A stretch of 12,226 nt of DNA from Alphaproteobacteria bacterium UBA7314 (GTDB lineage Bacteria > Pseudomonadota > Alphaproteobacteria > MPNO01 > UBA830). Position 1 is the stretch's first letter, and every line of letters begins with the position of its first letter. Below the pieces are notes generated by a model, which was given only the letters and a program-made list of their open reading frames with translations, was not told the origin of the DNA and did no database searches. This document shows, piece by piece, positions 1-6,883 of the stretch. The translations under genes and the position numbers were made by a program. The stretch is taken from positions 1-12,226 of the forward strand of contig DKQG01000057.1 in the NCBI GenBank assembly GCA_002471575.1, read 5' to 3'.

Positions 1-900
1 AATTGTGTTGCGAACGGAAAGTTATTGCGCGATGGAGCATTCGAGAATATCTGGGTTCAGCCTGCGGCGGGAGATGCTGGTGGTGCCCTAGGCGCTGCAC
101 TTGCTGCCTATCATCACAATGAAGGCGGCCCGCGAGCGGTTAGCGGATCCACAGACTGTATGAGCGGATCCTACCTCGGCCCGGAATTTAGACAGGCGGA
201 GATAGAGCGCCGGCTGGATAATGCCGGTGCAAAATTTACGGTGCTGGATCCCGGAGAGACGACGAATCAAACTGCTCAGGCGCTCGCTGACGGTAAAGCT
301 GTAGGATGGTTTCAGGGCAGGATGGAGTTCGGCCCCCGGGCGCTTGGCGGGAGGTCAATTCTCGGCGACCCCAGATCACCGTTAATGCAAAAGACGCTGA
401 ACCTGCGGGTGAAGTACCGCGAATCATTTCGTCCATTTGCGCCGTCGATCCTGCGGGAGGATCTTGCGGATTGGTTCGATATGAACACCGATAGTCCGTA
501 TATGTTGTTCGTTGCTGATGTGCAAAAAAATCGGCGGCGTGAAATGACAGCAGAGGAGAATGCCTTATTCGGGATTGATAAATTAAACGTACCGCGCTCC
601 GATATTCCTGCGGTAACGCATGTCGATTACTCAGCGCGAATACAAACGGTACATGCGGAGACAAATCCCCGGTACCATAATCTATTAAGCGCGTTCAAGA
701 AGCTTACGGGTTGCCCGGTGCTTGTAAACACTAGCTTCAACATTCGCGGAGAACCGATCGTCGGAACTCCCGAAGATGCTTTTCGGTGTTTTATGGGGTC
801 CGACATCGAGGTTTTGGTTGTCGGCGATTGTTTTCTACAAAAGAAAGATCAGTCTCCGGATCTGAAAGTAGATTACAAAGACACGTTTGAACTTGATTGA
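1..900 (+). CDS. Carbamoyltransferase (NodU/CmcH family), 3' part, 5' end outside window
   Basis: The reading frame is open from the first base, so the start codon lies upstream; 299 codons and a TGA are visible. Family members transfer the carbamoyl group of carbamoyl phosphate to a hydroxyl of a sugar or natural product, through a carbamoyl-adenylate, in the cytoplasm. The visible part starts with NCVANGKLL and continues with FENIWVQPAAGDAGGALGAA, the end of the N-terminal Kae1-like ATP-binding domain. The C-terminal domain has GWFQGRMEFGPRALGGRSIL, KYRESFRPFAPSIL, a THVDYSARIQTV stretch and the closing CPVLVNTSFNIRGEPIV. All are strong family signatures and nothing looks damaged. Such genes often sit in polysaccharide or antibiotic clusters. 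The two SGNH proteins next door make a secreted polysaccharide the likely context, which is inference. The TTG at 25 is only an internal codon and should not be taken as the start. Confidence 0.94.
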   Translation, partial: NCVANGKLLRDGAFENIWVQPAAGDAGGALGAALAAYHHNEGGPRAVSGSTDCMSGSYLGPEFRQAEIERRLDNAGAKFTVLDPGETTNQTAQALADGKAVGWFQGRMEFGPRALGGRSILGDPRSPLMQKTLNLRVKYRESFRPFAPSILREDLADWFDMNTDSPYMLFVADVQKNRRREMTAEENALFGIDKLNVPRSDIPAVTHVDYSARIQTVHAETNPRYHNLLSAFKKLTGCPVLVNTSFNIRGEPIVGTPEDAFRCFMGSDIEVLVVGDCFLQKKDQSPDLKVDYKDTFELD

Positions 901-1258
901 AGGACGACCGCGGAACGTACCTCAGTTCTCGCACCGCTATCTCGCAGCTGGCTCGGATATCGCCAATGGTCCGCGCCGCTTTCAGTCCCAATCCCGTCGC
1001 CGCGACAACAATACCTCGAACGATAGAACCGCTGTCAGACGTCCATTTCCCCGAGTAGCTGGATAGGTATTCACGAAAGCCTGTAAGACCTGCCGTTTTC
1101 GCGAGCATGTGATGTTTAAATAAATCCCAATGCTCTGCCGCTGCCTCTAGGACCAAACTCTGGGGGTAATGGATGACATATGATTGCGCACATCTCCTCG
1201 GCTGCTGTATCGTCAGGGAATCGATACGCGGAACGCGCCTTAATTTTCGGGCGCTCAA
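791..1258 (-). CDS. Doubtful ORF, 155 codons; possible remnant of an SGNH paralogue
   Basis: This ORF starts at a TTG that overlaps the stop of the upstream SGNH gene (TTGA) and ends inside the 3' end of the convergent carbamoyltransferase, overlapping it by about 110 bp. I recognise no family. In favour of a coding past, near its start it reads RIDSLTIQQP, while the adjacent SGNH protein has NIDFVTIQQP around residue 350. The underlying 30 bases (1197-1226 and 1619-1648) agree at 27 positions. That could be a leftover of a duplicated or recombined SGNH gene. Against it: the weak start, the large overlap with a well-conserved gene, an ordinary wobble GC pattern, and no GDS or DxH motif. Without it, 901-1254 would simply be a gap between two convergent genes. 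Treat as hypothetical or pseudogene-like. Confidence 0.25.
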   Translation of the reverse strand: MSARKLRRVPRIDSLTIQQPRRCAQSYVIHYPQSLVLEAAAEHWDLFKHHMLAKTAGLTGFREYLSSYSGKWTSDSGSIVRGIVVAATGLGLKAARTIGDIRASCEIAVRELRYVPRSSFNQVQTCLCNLLSDPETDLSFVENNRRQPKPRCRTP

Positions 1259-2691
1259 TTTTTCTTCATGTTTAGGGAACGGTGGAGACGAATTCGCGGT
1301 TCTATGAGTTCGAAGACTCGGTTGGCGATAAGGTTCAGACCGTATCCCGAGTAATGGGCGTCGGTGACAAAAATCGCATCCGCAGGCTTCGCGACGAAGC
1401 GTCCCTGAACCATCGGGCCCTTATGCGCAACGAAAATATCCGATAGCCCGAAGTGCGAGCCACCATATTTCCGGGCTCTTTCACTCCCGCGCTGAACGAT
1501 AGCGTCATAAGTCTCGGTGCCCTCTCGCCAAAATAAGGGTGTGTTTGTCATGAATGATTGCTTTCGCTCGACGTCGAGAGCTGAAAGATTCTGTCCTAAA
1601 TAGAGCCCGAGCCTCATGCTCGGCTGTTGTATCGTCACGAAATCGATATTCAGTTTGCTCGCTAGGCGGTATATACGCTCCAGATTGTCCAGATAGACTG
1701 AAGCGAAGGTGTTGAATCGGGACTCCTGCTGATCAGATAGGGGAATATTGTCACCTACCCAGCTCTTTTCAGCCGGGACAAGAGCGTCGGAGATCGCCGA
1801 GTAGGACCGCAGTCTTTTTGCCATCAGATCCAATGTCGAGAATACTTCACCAACAAGATGCGTCATCTGCGCCGCGAACGTATGCAGTGAGAGATAACGC
1901 TTGAGGCGTTTGCTGAATGATCCCGCCATTAATACATTGCTCCCGCCGAGGTCGTTCAATCCCACAAACATGATTAATAAATCTGGATCAAGCTCCTGTC
2001 CGTAGGTCGCAAAGGTGGGTACGTGGTAGTTCGTTATTCCTGAGGGTACGCCCATGTTCAGCACCTCAAAGCGGCTTGACCCGCCCAAACGTGAATTCAG
2101 CATATGCTCCAATCTTGCGGGGATTGTGGATCCGTCGTTCGGGGCGTTCCACCCGAACAAACCAGAATCTCCAATCATGATAATTCGAAAGACCCCTGCC
2201 GGTTTCGGTCCGAATTCTTTTAAACCCCGATACCCCAGACTGTTTGTGTTGACCGCAGTCGAACGGTAATTCGATGGCATCTTAATCATGCGGATCCCGT
2301 CGGGAATGAACTCCACTCGCTGTGTCAGGGGCTGATAGTCAAAGTCTACAATAGACTGTAACTGACCGTCACCAGAACTCGCGGCCGAACGTTCAGTAGG
2401 CACCGACCGTGCCGAGAAGTAATCATAAGTCGTCCAACAGAACTCCAATAGCGCTATCAGCAAGACCGGAAACAGCGGACCAAGCAGGCGGATCGATTTA
2501 TCGGGGCGTGCGGCGATTGCTATCGCAGCATAGCTCACAATAAGAAGCAGCCACATTGCCGACCAATGGAGGGGGGAGACCGCGTCTCGATGCGAAAACG
2601 CGCCCACAAAGATTCCGCTCGCGATACAAACCAATCCAACGGCCAACAATCGCCGTCCTATCGAGACTGGTCTTTGCGCCGATGTATTCAT
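1255..2691 (-). CDS. Membrane-anchored SGNH/GDSL hydrolase-like protein
   Basis: The protein has 478 residues. The N-terminus holds three hydrophobic segments, about residues 12-32, 42-61 and 67-85, followed by a linker and an SGNH domain. The nucleophile block is IIMIGDSGLFGW with Ser176. An LNMGVPSG block supplies the oxyanion glycine, VGLND (Asn246) is the third block, and VTDAHYSGYG near the C-terminus gives Asp444 and His446 of the catalytic pair. All catalytic residues are therefore present. Family members are esterases or O-acyl (often acetyl) transferases or deacylases acting on carbohydrates, and membrane-tethered ones occur in exopolysaccharide and alginate clusters. The ATG at 2689-2691 is preceded by a weak AAAGAG about nine bases upstream. 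The substrate and the side of the membrane are not determinable. It is divergent from a second SGNH gene at 3422 and close to a carbamoyltransferase. Confidence 0.85.
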   Translation of the reverse strand: MNTSAQRPVSIGRRLLAVGLVCIASGIFVGAFSHRDAVSPLHWSAMWLLLIVSYAAIAIAARPDKSIRLLGPLFPVLLIALLEFCWTTYDYFSARSVPTERSAASSGDGQLQSIVDFDYQPLTQRVEFIPDGIRMIKMPSNYRSTAVNTNSLGYRGLKEFGPKPAGVFRIIMIGDSGLFGWNAPNDGSTIPARLEHMLNSRLGGSSRFEVLNMGVPSGITNYHVPTFATYGQELDPDLLIMFVGLNDLGGSNVLMAGSFSKRLKRYLSLHTFAAQMTHLVGEVFSTLDLMAKRLRSYSAISDALVPAEKSWVGDNIPLSDQQESRFNTFASVYLDNLERIYRLASKLNIDFVTIQQPSMRLGLYLGQNLSALDVERKQSFMTNTPLFWREGTETYDAIVQRGSERARKYGGSHFGLSDIFVAHKGPMVQGRFVAKPADAIFVTDAHYSGYGLNLIANRVFELIEPRIRLHRSLNMKKN

Positions 2692-3421
2692 TTTGCGGAC
2701 TCTTTAAACGCTTCAGCCCCGTAACGGATGCAGTTTGCGGGCATCAGCTCGTTGCGGGTGAGGTGAGGAAAACTAACCAAAGATTATCATGTGTGCCGAG
2801 TTTCCTGCAACTTCTGGAGGCGGCGGTGAAAAAGTCCGCCGGTTATCAGTAAGCAGCGCGCCATTTTTATTGGCTAGATAATGGCCGCCAGACTGCCCTT
2901 AAGGCGAACTCATCTGAGCGCTTTATCACCCTCCGCAGGGCGACGACTGCAGCCCCCTTCAGTTTTTTATAGATAATATTCCCGTTTTATGGGGGAAGAC
3001 ACGACCCCATCGGTTTTATCGGGAACTATAGAAGCTGGGAGCGAGGACTTCGCATGACTCATCTCCCCCTCATCCCGGATTTATCTGGACAGAAAACTAT
3101 CGACTTGGCGGATTGCCGACCGAAGCCAGCCTCGGCATAATCGATTTCAGTGCGTTCAATAGCTCTGCCGTTAACAGAATAGGTGTGCCCGGATCGCCGG
3201 AAAACAGCTCATTGCTCGTCACCAATACTGCCAGGTGTTTCTCAATCACCGGGACCACTCGAAAACGGTCGTCATTCCAACTAGGATTGAGCATCAAGTG
3301 TTTGCGAGCCACACTCAGCCACTTGGTGGGACCCTAAGTAGGGAATCACGGTTGATTTGTAGAACGCCAGGTCGCGGCTGGTTTAAGGCACAAGAACCGG
3401 CTCATTAGAGAAAGTAAGGTC
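2692..3421. other. Approximately 730-bp divergent intergenic region between two SGNH genes
   Basis: It should contain the promoters of both flanking genes, but I cannot place either with confidence; the most AT-rich patch is 2965-3000. A perfect 6-bp inverted repeat (CGGCGG, 9-base loop, CCGCCG) lies at 2821-2841 without a T-run. A minus-strand ORF at 3097-3312 (GTG start, 71 residues, containing VIEKHLAVLVTSNELF) has no recognised family and no good ribosome site. It could be a gene remnant. No tRNA, transposase or long repeat was seen. Confidence 0.5.
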
Positions 3422-4726
3422 GTGATTGCATTCATTCCGTCGATACTAGTCATCCTGAGCTGTTTTGCGATTGCCTATGCCACTCTCAACCTTGCCTCAG
3501 GATTTTCGACAGCAATCATCTCCGGTCTGTCCACGCTTACTCTGATTGGCTTGTACTTTTGTATTTCCATGGCTGCCCCGAAGCTTTTAAAGCTGAATAA
3601 CATTCTAATCCTAAATCTGGTACTTTCGTGTGCCGGGATCGAACTTGTACTTCGCGTTATGGCAGACCGGCTTCCCGTCGACCTTGTCCAGATGTTGCCG
3701 CCGAAAAGTCAAATACGGCTCCTTGAAGCGCGCGGATTATTTACCCAGACGTCTCTAGAGGGAGATGGGATGCTCTATCATTGGCGTCCGATGCAGAAAG
3801 TAAAAAATTTGCCCTGGATACAGGTCGATGAGAACGGTTATCGAAACCCGCAACGAATACGGGAAGCGGCAATTGTGGTGCTAGGGGACTCGGTGACAAT
3901 AGCCCAGAACTCAAAGCGAGACCTAGCGGCGCTTCTGCGCAGACAGGGTTATTCGTCGATCAATCTGGGCTTTGGCGGATACGGTCCGCTTCACTATCGG
4001 GATGCCTATCGGCGTTATGTGATCGAAACCGATATACCCCATCGTCACGTAGTTGTGAATTTCTGTGCTTGTAATGATGTGAATGACACTCAAACTTACA
4101 CCCGAATAGTTGCCACTGGCGGTGACTGGCAGGATTATTTATCGAAAACACCGAACCGGACTGCATTCCCATTTTCGTTTTCGCCGCCGTGGACGATATC
4201 GATTTTATTCAACCTTCCCTATGTGGTCGTCCAGAGTATCAAAGATCGTCAAGCGGCTGGTTCCGGCAAAATTCAAATCTCACTGGCGCGTGGGAAGATA
4301 TCGGCCACGGGCTGGCTTTTCTCCAACTTAGCCGGAGAAACCCTTAACAGGACTTGGCAGCCGGTACGCGCAGCGCTGGGGGATATTGTACGTATGGCCA
4401 ATTCTGCGAAGGCCAGAGTGATATTTGCCTACTACCCGGACATGGCCCAACTTTATTTGCCGGGGCTGCCATTAGGATCCATGGAACGTGCGCGGGCGGA
4501 GCAAGCGTACTTGCAATACTCCCGACGTTTGTCAAATTTGGCCCGCGAATTTGGAGCAGATTTTGTGGATTACACGCCAGCTATCCGACGGGCTAACGAT
4601 AAAGTTCTATCAGTGGAAAGCGAAGGCGATTATCACCCAAACCAGATTGGCGTTGAGGCCATGTTTGAAAGCCTACTGCCTGCATTAAATCCGGTTGCGC
4701 CTCACCCCTCGACGACCCCACGCTGA
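3422..4726 (+). CDS. Second membrane-anchored SGNH/GDSL hydrolase-like protein
   Basis: The protein has 434 residues. Three N-terminal hydrophobic segments (about 4-24, 31-50 and 60-78) anchor it, followed by an SGNH domain. Visible blocks are IVVLGDSVTIAQN with Ser157, NLGFGGYGPLHY (oxyanion glycine, near 183-188), VVNFCACNDVND (third block, Asn218) and EGDYHPNQIG with Asp403 and His405. The catalytic set looks complete. It has the layout of the neighbour at 1255-2691 but is clearly divergent in sequence, so these are distant paralogues and not a recent duplication. The start is GTG, preceded by AAGTAAGG only a few bases upstream; no in-frame ATG lies close. By context it probably removes or transfers acyl groups on a polysaccharide, perhaps in partnership with the carbamoyltransferase. 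This is inference, as SGNH sequence alone does not give the substrate. Confidence 0.85.
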   Translation: MIAFIPSILVILSCFAIAYATLNLASGFSTAIISGLSTLTLIGLYFCISMAAPKLLKLNNILILNLVLSCAGIELVLRVMADRLPVDLVQMLPPKSQIRLLEARGLFTQTSLEGDGMLYHWRPMQKVKNLPWIQVDENGYRNPQRIREAAIVVLGDSVTIAQNSKRDLAALLRRQGYSSINLGFGGYGPLHYRDAYRRYVIETDIPHRHVVVNFCACNDVNDTQTYTRIVATGGDWQDYLSKTPNRTAFPFSFSPPWTISILFNLPYVVVQSIKDRQAAGSGKIQISLARGKISATGWLFSNLAGETLNRTWQPVRAALGDIVRMANSAKARVIFAYYPDMAQLYLPGLPLGSMERARAEQAYLQYSRRLSNLAREFGADFVDYTPAIRRANDKVLSVESEGDYHPNQIGVEAMFESLLPALNPVAPHPSTTPR

Positions 4727-5148
4727 GAACAGTCAAGTCGTGAGACTTTAACTAACCCACTAATTTGAAACGGAAATTTTCATTAAAGGGGCTCTTTCTG
4801 TAATCAGGTGCACCCGGTAAACCCATAAAAATGCGACACAACCTGCACGTCTGTATCCCGCAGTGAGCGGACTTTCCCGATTTTTATACTTCTAAGCCAG
4901 CTTTCGAAAAAGTTTTTTGCGAAACAGAATACACGACAAAACCAAAAACTGGCGTTAGTCACCTCCTCGCAAAAGGCTGGGTGGAAAATCACTGCCAGAT
5001 AACAGCATTGAAGCCGTTCGAAGACTACGCGCTGTCGGAGAGAGACTTCGAGAGGTGTGTAACGAACAACCAAGTTCTGCGTCGGTGAGTCATTCTGTGA
5101 CGACGGGAACAGATAAACACGAAGTCTTTGACACTATGAGGATAAAAT
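4727..5148. other. 422-bp low-GC intergenic region beside tRNA-Gly
   Basis: It lies between the end of the second SGNH gene and the 3' end of the tRNA. No recognisable gene, no intrinsic terminator with a clear stem and T-run, and no integrase fragment is visible. The longest ORF (4804-5073, minus, 89 codons) has an odd composition and no family resemblance. This is where one arm of an island attachment site would be expected if the tRNA was an integration target, but I see no copy of the tRNA 3' sequence in the left part of the window. Confidence 0.5.
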
Positions 5149-5223
5149 TGGAGCGGGTGATGAGATTCGAACTCACGACTTCAACCTTGGCAAGGTTGCG
5201 CTCTACCCCTGAGCTACACCCGC
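5149..5223 (-). tRNA. tRNA-Gly (anticodon GCC)
   Basis: Read on the minus strand, the 75-base gene folds into a complete cloverleaf. The acceptor stem GCGGGTG pairs with CACCCGC over seven bases, the discriminator is T, and CCA is encoded at 5149-5151. The D-arm carries AGCTCAGGGGTAGAGC. The anticodon stem CAACC/GGTTG encloses loop TTGCCAA with GCC at 5189-5191. The T-arm contains the universal GTTCGAAT. It decodes GGC and GGU codons. Its 3' end points left, toward the low-GC accessory genes, the orientation in which integrases commonly use tRNA genes. Confidence 0.97.
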
Positions 5224-5243
5224 ATCCAGAGAAAGCGGCAGTA

Positions 5244-5272
5244 TATATATGAGGGTGACAGCGGGAACGCAA
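5244..5272 (-). promoter_or_regulatory. Sigma-70-type promoter of tRNA-Gly
   Basis: On the minus strand TTGCGT (5267-5272) is followed after exactly 17 bases by TATATA (5244-5249), and the mature tRNA begins about 20 bases further on. A start just downstream would give a short 5' leader for RNase P. The -35 is imperfect but spacing and position fit well. Confidence 0.6.
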
Positions 5273-5338
5273 GTGACGTTTAAAATCGGGCCTAAAGACG
5301 CACCTTTCATGAAGGCGCCAACCCAAATAACGCCGGGC

Positions 5339-5845
5339 ATGGCGACGCCAGACGATCTGTTCCGGCGCCTGTCCTAACTGGGTATCAAAACGCAAACATA
5401 TAGACACGCGCCGTCTTTACGGTGGCGAAATGCCAGGAATTGCACGGCACGTTATCGGGAGCGCATTGCGAGACGTTGTATTTCACAGACAAAAAGCGGG
5501 CATTGTGGCTGTGTGGTAGAAGAGTCGCACCGGGTGAACATCCGGGCACTATCTGACCTGATCGGGTCGGCCTGGCTTAGCTTTACACAACCTGACCGCG
5601 TAAGATCTGAGCTCGGCGTGGAAACCGGCGTAGTCGCGCCGTTTGCCGTCATCAACGACACAGATGGGAACATCAGTGTCGTCCTGGATGCCGAAGTGAT
5701 GGCAGCGGACACCACCTATTTCTACCTCTTGGTCAACGACCAGACGACTGCGATCGCCCCTGCTGACCCACGACCCAATCTCGAAGCCGGGGCTCAACAT
5801 CCGCGCACACTTGACCTTTCTTGTGCGACCGCGAAACCAGACTGA
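5339..5845 (+). pseudogene. proX: Decayed prolyl-tRNA editing deacylase (ProX/YbaK family)
   Basis: Intact ProX proteins are free-standing editing domains of about 165 residues that hydrolyse mischarged Ala-tRNA(Pro). Here the product can be followed across three frame segments. ATG at 5339 opens MATPDDLFRRLS, then TAA at 5375-5377 sits where the family has a sense codon before LGI. The same frame goes on as LGIKTQTYRHAP, then one base is missing near 5413. The next segment, in another frame, reads VFTVAKCQELHGTLSGAHC and LYFTDKKRALWLC. One extra base near 5513-5516 restores the first frame, giving VEESHRVNIRALSDL, then VAPFAVINDTDGNISVVLD, LVNDQTTAIAPAD and PRTLDLS. These are the family landmarks in the correct order. 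One nonsense codon, two frameshifts and eroded positions (PRPNLEAGAQ where LLRFLEATGH-like sequence is expected) argue for genuine decay rather than a single sequencing error. Only the last part, from the GTG at 5513, appears as an ORF of 110 codons. Confidence 0.85.
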
Positions 5846-5892
5846 AAATCGATGCCACAGGACTTGTCAGCAGTGAACGAAGAAGCCATTTT

Positions 5893-5917
5893 GGGTCTAC
5901 GGTTAGCGGGTAGACCC
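5893..5917 (+). other. Perfect 8-bp hairpin ahead of the thioredoxin gene
   Basis: GGGTCTAC (5893-5900) and GTAGACCC (5910-5917) are perfect inverted repeats with a nine-base loop. There is no T-run on the + side, and on the minus side it is followed by A residues, so it is not a canonical terminator on either strand. It ends 26 bases before the ATG at 5944. A CCCC run at 5914-5918 could also pair with the GGGG of the ribosome site near 5932-5935. It may be an mRNA leader element or a weak barrier to read-through from the dead proX. Confidence 0.45.
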
Positions 5918-5943
5918 CCGCCTCCCACCAAGGGGCTCAAAAG

Positions 5944-6867
5944 ATGGAACAGATACTCAATCCGGACAGTGGCGATGCTGCACCGGCGGGCGACCTAATT
6001 AAGGACGTAACGATCGACACCTTTCAGCAGGACGTGCTGGAAGAGTCGATGACCACACCTGTGGTCGTCGATTTCTGGGCATCATGGTGCGGTCCATGCA
6101 AACAGCTGACCCCGGTTCTGGAGAAAGTCGTGCTTGCCGCCAAAGGCGCAGTAAAGCTGGTAAAAATCGATATCGACCAGAATCAGGTGCTGGCCCAACA
6201 GATGCGAGTGCAGTCGGTGCCGACGGTCTATGCCTTTTCGGGCGGCCGGCCGGTCGATGCCTTCCAAGGCGTGCAGCCGGAAAGTCAGGTGAAAGCCTTC
6301 GTCGACAAGCTGGCTGAAAGCGTTGGCACGGCTCAAAGCGATCCGGTCGCCGAGGCCATCGAACAGGCTCGGGAATCCCTCGCGGCAGAGGATTTCGAAC
6401 GTGCGGCGGCAATCTTCAAACAGGTCGTTAGCCATGCACCGGATAATTCGGATGCGATGGGCGGGCTGGCCCGCGCACTGGTCGGCATGGACCATCTTGA
6501 AGAAGCGGCCGAAATACTGTCTCAGGTACAAGAAGACCAATCTGACAGTGCCGATGTCGCGGCGGCTCAGGCGGCGCTGGATCTTGCTAATCAAAGCGCC
6601 GCGGTGGGCGATCTGTCCGGACTAGAAGCTGCGATCACCGCCAACCCCAGCGATCACCAGGCCCGGTTCGACCTGGCAGTTGGCCTGTTCGGCGCCGGTC
6701 GGCGGGAAGACTCCATCGATCATCTTGTAGAAATCATGAAAATGGACAGAGCATGGAACGAAGAGGCGGCCCGCAAACAGTTAATAAAGTTTTTCGACGC
6801 GATGAGTCCAACCGACGATGCTACAATTGCGGGCCGCCGAAAAATGTCGGCAGTCCTGTTTTCATGA
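5944..6867 (+). CDS. cnoX: Thioredoxin-TPR protein (CnoX/YbbN-type chaperedoxin)
   Basis: The protein has 307 residues. A short N-terminal extension leads into a thioredoxin fold (about 22-130) with VVDFWASWCGPCK: the active-site cysteines are Cys49 and Cys52 and the cis-proline is in SVPTVYAF (Pro93). The C-terminal half is helical, alanine-rich and TPR-like (about 140-300), including the repeats near AEDFERAAAIFKQVVSHAPD and GMDHLEEAAEILSQV. It ends in RKMSAVLFS, as such alphaproteobacterial proteins do. This architecture is that of CnoX, a holdase that hands clients to GroEL/DnaK. E. coli CnoX lacks the full CxxC, whereas this one keeps WCGPC and should be redox-active, as in Caulobacter. 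Start ATG 5944 has AAGGGG eight bases upstream. The next gene begins 16 bases after the stop, so they are probably co-transcribed. The symbol is assigned by architecture; databases may simply say thioredoxin. Confidence 0.92.
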   Translation: MEQILNPDSGDAAPAGDLIKDVTIDTFQQDVLEESMTTPVVVDFWASWCGPCKQLTPVLEKVVLAAKGAVKLVKIDIDQNQVLAQQMRVQSVPTVYAFSGGRPVDAFQGVQPESQVKAFVDKLAESVGTAQSDPVAEAIEQARESLAAEDFERAAAIFKQVVSHAPDNSDAMGGLARALVGMDHLEEAAEILSQVQEDQSDSADVAAAQAALDLANQSAAVGDLSGLEAAITANPSDHQARFDLAVGLFGAGRREDSIDHLVEIMKMDRAWNEEAARKQLIKFFDAMSPTDDATIAGRRKMSAVLFS

Positions 6868-6883
6868 ACTCGCGCGGCATCCG

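Noticed and set aside
236..664. 142-codon minus-strand ORF inside the carbamoyltransferase
   Set aside because: The + strand is strongly conserved over the whole stretch; the translation has no recognisable features.
2821..2841. CGGCGG/CCGCCG hairpin considered as a terminator
   Set aside because: No T-run on either side, and it lies between two divergent genes where no terminator is needed.
4804..5073. 89-codon minus-strand ORF beside the tRNA
   Set aside because: Odd Phe/Cys-rich composition, no usable ribosome site and no similarity to a known family.
5055..5252. 65-codon + strand ORF with VMRFELTTSTLARLRSTPELHP
   Set aside because: It is the antisense reading of the tRNA-Gly gene, a well-known false ORF.
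5999..6594. Two overlapping minus-strand ORFs (137 and 170 codons) within the thioredoxin gene
   Set aside because: They lie wholly inside a well-conserved CDS and show no motif; they are mirror-frame artefacts.
6818..6883. Longer Lon-domain protein starting inside the thioredoxin gene
   Set aside because: The extra 22 residues are the shifted reading of the thioredoxin C-terminus; homologues start near FDPAFEDLP.
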